Origin: a virus
Length of the DNA: 34,290 nucleotides
Strand: one strand, 5' to 3'
IMG/VR virus record: IMGVR_UViG_3300043427_003033
Location: 1-34,290 of that record
Shown: positions 10,401 through 16,803 of the stretch, piece after piece
Position numbering within the stretch: position 1 is the first letter of the stretch
Layout: the number at the start of each line of letters is the position of its first letter
The notes under the pieces: generated by a model
The model's database searches: none
Told to the model about the DNA's origin: nothing
Seen by the model: the letters and a program-made list of their open reading frames with translations, nothing else
Translations under genes and position numbers: made by a program

Positions 10401-12759
10401 AAGCGGGACTCCAACTCCAACCCCAACAATAACTCAAACCATCACACCAACGTTAACCCCAACCCCAACATCAACAATTACACCAACGTTAACTCCAACC
10501 CCAACATCGACAATTACACCAACGTTTACGTTAACACCAACTATCACTGTTACTCAAAGTGTAACACCTACCCCAACCCCAACCCCAACTCAAACTATTA
10601 CACCAACATTTACTATAACACCAACATTTACTATTACACCTACTGTAGATTGTGACTTCACTGTTGATGTAACCTATGTTGCTCCAACCCCAACTCCAAC
10701 CCCAACTCCAACTAATACTATTACCCCTACGTTCACCATTACACCAACCATAACACCAACATTCACTATTACACCAACATTAACACCTAACTGTGATTTC
10801 ACAGTTCAGGTAAATTATATTGCACCAACTCCAACACCGACATCAACTCCAACTCAAACTATTACACCAACATTTACTATTACTCCTACAATAACACCAA
10901 CATTTACTATAACCCCAACTTTAACACCTGACTGTGATTTTACAGTTAGTACTGATTATGTTGCACCAACACCGACTCCAACACCAACACCAACGTTGAC
11001 CATTACACCAACATTTACTATTACACCAACTAATACTATTACACCAACTTTTACACAGACTTTAACACCAACATTTACTATAACCCCAACATTAACACCA
11101 GCATGTGACTTCACTGTTGATGTAACTTATATTGCACCGACCCCAACACCAACCATTACACCAACCATTACCCCAACTAACACTATTACTACAACTAATA
11201 CAATCACCCCTACATTTACATTAACTCCAACATTAACACCTACCCAAACTGTAACTCCGACGTTCACCATAACGCCGACACAAACTATAACACCAACTAA
11301 TACTATTACACCTACACAAACTATAACACCAACTAGTACCATTACACCTACATTTACATTAACGCCAACCATAACACCAACACTAACACCAGCTTGTGAT
11401 TTCACTGTTGAGGTTACATACATCGCACCTACACCAACCCCAACCGTAACCCCAACATTTACATTAACACCGACATTAACCCCTACCCAAAGTATTACGC
11501 CAACTAATACTATTACACCTACTCAAACTATAACACCAACTATAACGCCTACCCAAACTATTACACCAACTAATACTATTACACCTACCCAAACTGTAAC
11601 ACCAACGTTTACATTAACACCGACATTAACACCAACTCAAACAATTACTCCTACACAAACTATAACACCAACATTTACATTAACACCAACCATAACACCA
11701 ACATTGACACCAGCATGTGACTTCACTGTTGATGTAACTTATATTGCACCGACTCCAACACCAACCATTACTCCTACATTTACATTAACCCCAACATTAA
11801 CACCTACCCAAACTATAACACCAACTAATACTATTACACCTACCAGAACTGTAACTCCAACAATTACACCAACACAAACAATTACACCAACTAATACAAT
11901 AACACCTACTCAAACTGTAACGCCAACCTTTACATTAACACCGACATTAACACCTACCCAAACTATAACACCAACACAAACGATTACACCTACTCAAACT
12001 ATTACACCAACCATAACTCCAACTTTAACACCAGCATGTGATTTCACAGTTCAGGTAAATTATATTGCACCAACTCCAACTCCTACTATAACACCAACAT
12101 TTACATTAACACCAACTTTAACTTTAACACCAACACAAACAATTACCCCGACGATAACTCCAACGTTTACAATTACACCAACAATTGATTGTTCATTTGA
12201 AGCATCATTTACTGAATATTTACCCTCGGTAACACAAACACCAACTATTACTCCTACAATGACGATTACCCCAACACCATTACCGATATCGGGATTAACT
12301 TGGACAACATTTACAAATACAACAGGATTTACTCAGTGCTCTGATGCTGGGTGGACTATATCTAATTTGAATCAAACAATTAGATATGATATATCTGACT
12401 CGCTTAACTGTGGAGGTACGTGTAATCAAGTTCAGATAGGATGGGCGGAAGCAACAATTACGGTTGGACCACAAAATACTAATATGTCATTAGACTTTAG
12501 TGGTATTGCGGAATTACAAGATAGTAATTTTGAAAACATTCTATTTAAATTAGATGGTACCCAAGTTGCTAAGGCAACATCACAAGACTTAAATCAAGGA
12601 TGTGCAATGGGTCCCGTGATAAAAACATTTACTGTTCCATCACCATATCTACTATTGGCTGGAACAACACACACACTTAGAATTGAGTTTACAACTAATG
12701 ATGCATTATATCACGTAAATTCATATTACCAAGTTGAATTAGGATTTAATACAGTATAA
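7450..12759 (+). CDS. Giant tail protein: tail-protein-I-like N half, Thr-Pro stalk, terminal beta domain
   Basis: A 1769-residue protein. Residues 1 to about 980 are globular; the segment near 430-475, with YKSKGTRQSIEFFLKFLGAP, resembles the helical region of phage tail protein I/baseplate proteins, where a KGT motif precedes a helix and a GAPE turn. Residues about 987-1610 are an extended Thr-Pro array (TITPT, TPTQT, TPTFT units) broken by seven CDFTV...Y(I/V)APTPTP modules and one degenerate copy. Residues about 1611-1769 form a Cys-containing beta domain that looks carbohydrate-binding, though this is inference. The start overlaps the previous stop (TAATG). The plausible role is a baseplate-anchored fibre whose stalk projects a receptor-binding tip. 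Confidence 0.7.
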   Translation: MARRKVPSQAATGAETFSDSLVGRQITDGTSQLTNTNFAIDRSIPERDSKTFRTGNFSNFLTLDDLQDEKFKSLETEKEENNQIKFKTSKDDANKSLFGSLKNRVGVSVKNIIQKFPAAILIDKDSTTRQSDYTAENITFDISLNNTQFEVDFGRLYNPFDVLFIKPNSQVDPNQTNTLRNFYSSYTKYVIEISGVTYDIINYTEPNTDNRIVLKVVGKPFGPSINYNENILLKPNDGLIEDFFSGLDDLEQCLLDRDTNPKYTATFSVPKDSLDQSETILSDVEVSWPISKDGWNLKIVGLEYDLYIQQLSGLSEEVDDYKSNLFVRFMSSPQLFEFDTEDKKTEAIFQLYGHSFDKVKKYIENIAYMRNVSYDTINNLPDVLLKNLANTLGLSTVNLFNEKKLEELLFTKQDTQYSGLTSGKNIIDAEYEFYRRLLVNLSHIYKSKGTRQSIEFFLKFLGAPEPLIRINEFIYQVTSLPKSFDLDGDIYDVISGTRIYNVATFNETEFTYSITTTTGSTTFTSTSYPVEEGTKLPKTAYDEASNTFFQKGAGWYDITLDHRSVDIIDDENSTLTGRTKTIKTKNKSFTYGEDYFDVYRNLPGLDTGYDIVSKQDNQQRKIVDDSSPFIFNRKNIEVYLSSANAINYDIWRKSRELEISFGSATLEPQTGITFIEFISKTLSNQITNSHLIKYKKNYIKLEDIYQDYVTSTQFTPYNFPDVNEFIVKMGPYWTQVLDQIIPSTTLWTGGNLIENNVFGRPKYKYIKPCQPVEIIEELYPDFESLINEIESDVSDSEYGDIGITDTNKNGSIRFFPAFEIDGVTYSGETNNTDHYALLSGCTTVSGIAAQLYNECLPDMSDFSLNPDIVELQSLWLTATENVIDYINENSPFEIPNTITNSTGGTTGYTTIDIFSHEIFTDEFGVKKIKFKSYKYGYNDCTIGDLLFKVISIEYNGPAYCDFSGGTANEVEYNCNFSGGTANEVSGTPTPTPTITQTITPTLTPTPTSTITPTLTPTPTSTITPTFTLTPTITVTQSVTPTPTPTPTQTITPTFTITPTFTITPTVDCDFTVDVTYVAPTPTPTPTPTNTITPTFTITPTITPTFTITPTLTPNCDFTVQVNYIAPTPTPTSTPTQTITPTFTITPTITPTFTITPTLTPDCDFTVSTDYVAPTPTPTPTPTLTITPTFTITPTNTITPTFTQTLTPTFTITPTLTPACDFTVDVTYIAPTPTPTITPTITPTNTITTTNTITPTFTLTPTLTPTQTVTPTFTITPTQTITPTNTITPTQTITPTSTITPTFTLTPTITPTLTPACDFTVEVTYIAPTPTPTVTPTFTLTPTLTPTQSITPTNTITPTQTITPTITPTQTITPTNTITPTQTVTPTFTLTPTLTPTQTITPTQTITPTFTLTPTITPTLTPACDFTVDVTYIAPTPTPTITPTFTLTPTLTPTQTITPTNTITPTRTVTPTITPTQTITPTNTITPTQTVTPTFTLTPTLTPTQTITPTQTITPTQTITPTITPTLTPACDFTVQVNYIAPTPTPTITPTFTLTPTLTLTPTQTITPTITPTFTITPTIDCSFEASFTEYLPSVTQTPTITPTMTITPTPLPISGLTWTTFTNTTGFTQCSDAGWTISNLNQTIRYDISDSLNCGGTCNQVQIGWAEATITVGPQNTNMSLDFSGIAELQDSNFENILFKLDGTQVAKATSQDLNQGCAMGPVIKTFTVPSPYLLLAGTTHTLRIEFTTNDALYHVNSYYQVELGFNTV
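10408..12279 (+). repeat. Long Thr-Pro stalk repeat with CDFTV modules
   Basis: About 1.9 kb of near-18-base periodicity encoding six-residue TPTxTI-type units, punctuated by seven modules reading (A/D/N)CDFTV[11 protein letters not shown] and one diverged CSFEASF copy. Most variable positions are Gln, Asn, Phe, Leu or Ile; I count only one Arg by eye. Synonymous codon changes are frequent, yet a few stretches are identical (11095-11141 matches 11707-11753). It probably forms an extended stalk. Confidence 0.9.
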
Positions 12760-12768
12760 TTAATATAG

Positions 12769-15039
12769 ATGGCAAGATATTTTCACATATTGATAACAGG
12801 AGGGACGTCACCAGGACCATATTCAGTGTATTATGATTCAGTGAATCCTTCTAACTACGCCACTAGAGTTAGTACAAATGATAATGCGTCAGGAATTACA
12901 TATAGTGATATAACAACAAGCCCAGGTGTTGATGTTTTCGTACCTGATAGTACTGTTAATGTTATTTTATATAATGAATCATGTTTCACTGATATTACAT
13001 TCTACGCTCCAACTCCAACCCCTACCATTACACCAACATTCACATTAACACCGACATTTACATTAACACCAACTCAAACAATTACACCAACACTAACGCC
13101 AACCAGAACTATCACACCTACACAAACAATCACCCCTACACAAACTTTAACACCTACATATACACAAACTATTACACCAACATTTACTATAACCCCAACA
13201 TTAACACCAGCATGTGACTTCACCGTTAATGTAACTTATATTGCACCAACTCCAACTCCTACTATAACACCAACATTTACTGTAACACCAACCTTAACTT
13301 TAACACCAACTAGAACTGTAACTCCAACAATTACACCAACTAGAACGATTACACCTACACAAACTTTAACACCAACACAAACCATTACACCAACTAGAAC
13401 AATTACACCTACACAAACTATTACTCCAACCATAACACCAACTAGAACCATTACACCAACTTTAACACCAGCATGTGATTTCACAGTTCAGGTAAATTAC
13501 ATTGCACCAACCCCAACCCCAACCATTACTCCTACAATCACACCAACTAGAACTATAACACCAACTATTACACTAACACCTACTAGAACCATAACACCAA
13601 CACTAACACCAACCAGAACGATTACACCCACACAAACCCTAACACCAACCTTAACACCAACCAGAACAATTACACCTACCCAAACTATAACACCAACATT
13701 TACTCTTACCCCTACTAGAACTATTACCCCAACACTAACACCAACCAGAACTATTACACCTACCCAAACTTTAACACCTACTAGAACTTTAACGCCAACA
13801 ATTACACCAACATTAACACCAGCGTGTAACTTCACAGTTCAGGTAAATTATATTGCACCAACTCCAACACCAACCATTACTCCAACTTTAACACCAACTA
13901 GAACAGTCACACCAACTATAACAATCACACCTACTAGAACCATAACACCAACTATAACTCCAACCAGAACTATTACACCTACACAAACTATAACTCCAAC
14001 CAGAACCATTACCCCAACAATCACTCCTACTAGAACTATAACACCAACGTTTACAATAACACCAACTCAAACTATTACCCCAACTAGAACCATTACTCCA
14101 ACAATCACACCAACTAGAACTATAACACCAACTATAACTCCAACCATAACACCAACAATAGCACAAATTACAGGAACAATTTCTCAAACAAATATTTCAT
14201 GTAATGGTGGTAGTAACGGTTCAATAACGGTTTCAAATGTTACGGGTGGTAGTGGTGCACCGTATTCTACTAAACTAAATGCGGGTGGAACTTATCAAGT
14301 TTTAACAACTAGTAGAACATATAGTTCGTTAGCCTCTGGTGGTTATACAATTTACATAAAAGATAGTGCGGGTGCGGAAAGAACATACTCCGTAACATTA
14401 ACACAACCAACAGCACAATCTGCAACATTAACCGTCACTCAAAATGATAGTGGTTCATGTACAGGACAAGTTCAAGTTTCATCAAGTGGTGGGGTTTATC
14501 CAAAAACATATAAATTATATCTTGATTCAAGTGCACCATATACAACTTGCGGTGGAACACTTGTAACAACAATTACAGGAGTAACCGAAGCGGCAGCAAC
14601 ACAAACAATTTCAGATTTGTGTGCTGGTGGTTATTGTGTTGAGGTCACAGATGCAAATGGTTGTATAACAAACAGTGGTGTTACTGAATTAATCAGTACA
14701 TCAGGTTTTGTAACATTATCAGTGAGTGTAAGAGATTTGGGTGTAAATCCGGTAACAATTGATTTACTTTATCAAATTGGTGTAGGTAGTACATTTTCAT
14801 TAGTTGCGGGGACAACATTTAATAATTCTTGTCAAAGTAACATCGGATCAATTACAGGATTAACAAATGGAGATACTGTAACATTCTCAACAGGTAACAC
14901 GGCACCAATTAATGGACAATCAGGAACAGGAAACTGTCCAGCATTTGCGGGGTCAAATGGGTTATACACATACACAATTACACAATCAAGCGGAACCGAG
15001 GGGGTTTCATTAACAATCGACACAGACAGTCCTTTATAA
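12769..15039 (+). CDS. Fibre protein: N domain, Arg-rich Thr-Pro stalk, SprB-like repeats, Cys-rich tip
   Basis: A 756-residue protein. Residues 1-80 are a small beta domain with [13 protein letters not shown], resembling the N domain of the next gene. Residues 81-464 are a Thr-Pro stalk with CDFTV modules, unusually rich in Arg (TPTRTI). Residues about 465-545 match the SprB repeat pattern ([13 protein letters not shown] ... [12 protein letters not shown]), a family known from flavobacterial gliding adhesins; a second, diverged copy follows ([11 protein letters not shown]). Residues about 649-756 form a Cys-containing domain shared with the next gene. There is no signal peptide, as expected for a virion protein. 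Probably a receptor-binding fibre. The nine-base gap to the giant gene upstream suggests co-transcription. Confidence 0.7.
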   Translation: MARYFHILITGGTSPGPYSVYYDSVNPSNYATRVSTNDNASGITYSDITTSPGVDVFVPDSTVNVILYNESCFTDITFYAPTPTPTITPTFTLTPTFTLTPTQTITPTLTPTRTITPTQTITPTQTLTPTYTQTITPTFTITPTLTPACDFTVNVTYIAPTPTPTITPTFTVTPTLTLTPTRTVTPTITPTRTITPTQTLTPTQTITPTRTITPTQTITPTITPTRTITPTLTPACDFTVQVNYIAPTPTPTITPTITPTRTITPTITLTPTRTITPTLTPTRTITPTQTLTPTLTPTRTITPTQTITPTFTLTPTRTITPTLTPTRTITPTQTLTPTRTLTPTITPTLTPACNFTVQVNYIAPTPTPTITPTLTPTRTVTPTITITPTRTITPTITPTRTITPTQTITPTRTITPTITPTRTITPTFTITPTQTITPTRTITPTITPTRTITPTITPTITPTIAQITGTISQTNISCNGGSNGSITVSNVTGGSGAPYSTKLNAGGTYQVLTTSRTYSSLASGGYTIYIKDSAGAERTYSVTLTQPTAQSATLTVTQNDSGSCTGQVQVSSSGGVYPKTYKLYLDSSAPYTTCGGTLVTTITGVTEAAATQTISDLCAGGYCVEVTDANGCITNSGVTELISTSGFVTLSVSVRDLGVNPVTIDLLYQIGVGSTFSLVAGTTFNNSCQSNIGSITGLTNGDTVTFSTGNTAPINGQSGTGNCPAFAGSNGLYTYTITQSSGTEGVSLTIDTDSPL
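13009..14160 (+). repeat. Arg-rich Thr-Pro stalk repeat
   Basis: About 1.15 kb of Thr-Pro hexad units (TITPTR, TPTQT) with three CDFTV/CNFTV modules plus an initial diverged one. By eye I count about 19 TPTRT units against one in the giant gene, and they become denser toward the C-terminal end. A 44-base stretch at 13237-13280 is identical to 12061-12104 in the upstream gene. Confidence 0.9.
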
Positions 15040-15056
15040 TAAAACGATAAAATAAC

Positions 15057-15070
15057 CTATATATTTATTT
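15057..15070 (+). promoter_or_regulatory. ATATTTAT-class promoter-like motif, first of two
   Basis: CTATATATTTATTT in the 74-base gap before the gene at 15114. A second copy follows 13 bases later. Low GC raises the chance background, so the call rests on recurrence in gaps. Confidence 0.35.
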
Positions 15071-15080
15071 TAAAAAATGA

Positions 15081-15090
15081 TATATTTATT
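15081..15090 (+). promoter_or_regulatory. ATATTTAT-class promoter-like motif, second of two
   Basis: TATATTTATT ending 23 bases before the ATG at 15114. This leaves room for a transcription start and short A-rich leader, so it is the better promoter candidate of the pair. Confidence 0.4.
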
Positions 15091-15113
15091 TAAAAGATTA
15101 AACTTAAAAAACT

Positions 15114-15668
15114 ATGGCGTATAACGTATTTTTTACAATATCAGGAGCAGGTTCAGATACCGGCCCATTTAACATTTCAGGTACCACTAATACAGGTACG
15201 GTTGTTTTAATTCAAAGTAATGTCGCAAAGGCAACTTTGGAAGGTGGTTATGAAGTAACTATTTCGAATGATAATATTACGGGAGGAACAATCCAAAGTG
15301 TTGGCACTTGTACAACATCACAACCGTGGGAAAAACCATCTATGTGGTTGTCAGTTTATGCTAGAGATGTAAACGCGGGAGGTGCGACATTAACCTATGC
15401 TGTAAGTTCTGATGGTATTAATTACGGAGTTCCAGAACCTATTCCAGATACTATACCATCTACATGTCAAAACTTTTATACGATAACAGGATTGGTTCAG
15501 GGTGACTATGTAAAATTTGGAACAACTAGTAGTCACGTTATGAGTGGAGCAGATAACACCACATCATGTCCAACACAATCTGGTAGCAACGTGGAATATA
15601 TAACAACAATTAACACACCATCACCTGACTCTGTTGCGATTACAATTAATAGTGGTATCACACCATAA
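15114..15668 (+). CDS. Stalk-less fibre paralogue (N domain plus Cys-containing tip domain)
   Basis: A 184-residue protein that looks like the preceding fibre with its stalk and SprB-like section removed. Residues 1-70 contain TISGAGSDTGPFNISG, aligning with [14 protein letters not shown] of the neighbour. Residues about 78-184 align with that protein's last ~108 residues: LSVxxRD, CQ....ITGL..GD.V.F, CP...GSN..Y and a final VTI-like strand. The aligned Cys pairs suggest a conserved disulfide fold. It has its own upstream motif pair and a strong terminator downstream, so it may be expressed as a separate unit. Likely an accessory or alternative receptor-binding protein; the function is inferred. 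Confidence 0.65.
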   Translation: MAYNVFFTISGAGSDTGPFNISGTTNTGTVVLIQSNVAKATLEGGYEVTISNDNITGGTIQSVGTCTTSQPWEKPSMWLSVYARDVNAGGATLTYAVSSDGINYGVPEPIPDTIPSTCQNFYTITGLVQGDYVKFGTTSSHVMSGADNTTSCPTQSGSNVEYITTINTPSPDSVAITINSGITP

Positions 15669-15694
15669 CAATAAAGATTTTTTATTATAAAATA

Positions 15695-15718
15695 CCCCTT
15701 TATTTAAAGGGGTTTTTT
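15695..15718 (+). terminator. Intrinsic terminator after the stalk-less fibre gene
   Basis: Perfect 8-bp stem CCCCTTTA/TAAAGGGG with a two-base TT spacer (opening to a larger loop when folded), followed by six T residues. It closes the transcript that ends with the gene stopping at 15668. Confidence 0.85.
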
Positions 15719-15737
15719 GTTTAAATTTTTATTATTG

Positions 15738-15747
15738 ATATTTATAA
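15738..15747 (+). promoter_or_regulatory. ATATTTAT-class promoter-like motif, upstream copy
   Basis: ATATTTATAA between the terminator and the gene at 15780. The context GATATTTATAATAA recurs almost exactly at 27600. Its distance from the ATG (32 bases) suits a promoter with a short leader. Confidence 0.4.
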
Positions 15748-15766
15748 TAATAAAAAATATAAAATA

Positions 15767-15775
15767 ATATTTATA
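15767..15775 (+). promoter_or_regulatory. ATATTTAT-class motif next to the start codon
   Basis: ATATTTATA ending four bases before the ATG at 15780. If used as a -10-like element, transcription would begin close to the ATG and give a leaderless or nearly leaderless message; alternatively it is simply an AT-rich initiation region. Confidence 0.3.
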
Positions 15776-15779
15776 CGAT

Positions 15780-16781
15780 ATGGCTAATATTAATGTAGAA
15801 GTGGATTTAGGGACGGTTGGTTCCGATATTACAGGATACACCGTATCCATTTCTGGTTGCACTGGAGGATCTTGTGGTAGTGGATGTTCAAGTTTGTCAC
15901 CATCACAATTTAATGTAGATGATTTTCCGCAAATAATTAGTATTCCCGACAATACAGTATCTTTATTTGTCTTAGTTGATAGTGGACCGTGTTCAGGAAC
16001 AACACAATGTATATCAGTAAACATCGTTACACCAACACCAACTGTTACGATTACACCAACATTTACACCAACTATTACACCAACCGTTGAAGACGTGGTA
16101 ACACCGACTCCAACTGGAACTATAACACCGACTCCAACTAGAACTATAACACCAACATTAACAAACCCTGTTATATATACATTTAGTTTAGGATACAACG
16201 TTAGTACTGGAATCGATGCTTGTTCTGATTTCTTCAGTAGTCCAACAAACTACTACTCGTATAACCCACCACCGTTAGTTAACGGAACTATTTTATACAC
16301 AGGAAGTACATACCCATTAACAGGAAACGCTATAACAGGTTATTATTCTGATGGAACTAATTATGGTTATGTGCCAGGAAATAGTGGTGTGATTACTGAT
16401 TTAGCATCATGTCCAACGGTTACTCCGACCCCGTCAATTACACCAACCGTAACACCACCAATTTTAAATGAATTTTACATAGCTTCTCCTGTGGATAGAA
16501 GTTTAACCGGAACAACATATTGTTCTAGTCCGGGATATGTTATGTCTGGAGTGGTACTATCAGAATCTTCAACAATTTCGGGAATGTTATTTAATCCAAT
16601 ATATGATTCTAACGGTGATCCATTCATTGGACCAGGATCCCCATATGCGTATGCAATTAGTACCATACAATCTCAAAACACATTTGACCTTGGAGCGTGG
16701 AATTGGATTGAAATAGACTCAATGGGAGTTGTTACTGATGTGGGATTACAATCATGTAGTGGTGGAGGTGGACCAGTATAA
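15780..16781 (+). CDS. Fibre/adhesin protein with two Cys-bounded domains and Thr-Pro linkers
   Basis: A 333-residue protein. Residues 1-80 are a Cys-rich beta domain, and a Thr-Pro linker follows (about 84-128). Two related domains follow, separated by a second short Thr-Pro linker (about 212-227). Each begins with a Cys after a short strand (DACSDFF; TTYCSSPG) and closes with a GV(I/V)TD...SC motif (near 204-211 and 317-327). It ends in a Gly-rich tail. The layout repeats that of the two preceding fibre genes. Lack of a signal peptide fits a virion component. Likely another receptor-binding or decoration protein; the two-domain duplication is my reading of the pattern and was not tested by alignment. 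Confidence 0.6.
   Translation: MANINVEVDLGTVGSDITGYTVSISGCTGGSCGSGCSSLSPSQFNVDDFPQIISIPDNTVSLFVLVDSGPCSGTTQCISVNIVTPTPTVTITPTFTPTITPTVEDVVTPTPTGTITPTPTRTITPTLTNPVIYTFSLGYNVSTGIDACSDFFSSPTNYYSYNPPPLVNGTILYTGSTYPLTGNAITGYYSDGTNYGYVPGNSGVITDLASCPTVTPTPSITPTVTPPILNEFYIASPVDRSLTGTTYCSSPGYVMSGVVLSESSTISGMLFNPIYDSNGDPFIGPGSPYAYAISTIQSQNTFDLGAWNWIEIDSMGVVTDVGLQSCSGGGGPV
16029..16163 (+). repeat. Thr-Pro linker repeat in the Cys-domain fibre gene
   Basis: Codons for TPTPTVTITPT-type units, interrupted by an acidic VEDVV. A smaller Thr-Pro linker in the same gene spans roughly 16413-16460. Both separate predicted globular domains. Confidence 0.8.
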
Positions 16782-16788
16782 AATAAAA

Positions 16789-16799
16789 TTATATTTATA
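16789..16799 (+). promoter_or_regulatory. ATATTTAT-class motif next to the start codon
   Basis: TTATATTTATA ending four bases before the ATG at 16804, the same spacing as the copy before 15780. It fills most of the 22-base gap between two structural genes. Confidence 0.35.
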
Positions 16800-16803
16800 A
16801 CAT

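Noticed and set aside
11127-11423. Minus-strand open frames rich in VGVMVGV repeats across the Thr-Pro arrays (also 13236-13484, 13497-13835, 4740-5087)
   Set aside because: They are the reverse reading of Thr-Pro codons, which rarely produce stops on the opposite strand; low complexity, no start context, and no other genes on that strand.
10408-12279. CRISPR-like periodic repeats
   Set aside because: The period is about 18 bases, the repeats are in frame with coding units and differ at silent sites, and there are no unique spacers of uniform length or cas genes.
10400-15040. Diversity-generating retroelement acting on the fibre genes
   Set aside because: No reverse transcriptase gene and no template/variable pair with adenine-biased changes were seen in the window.
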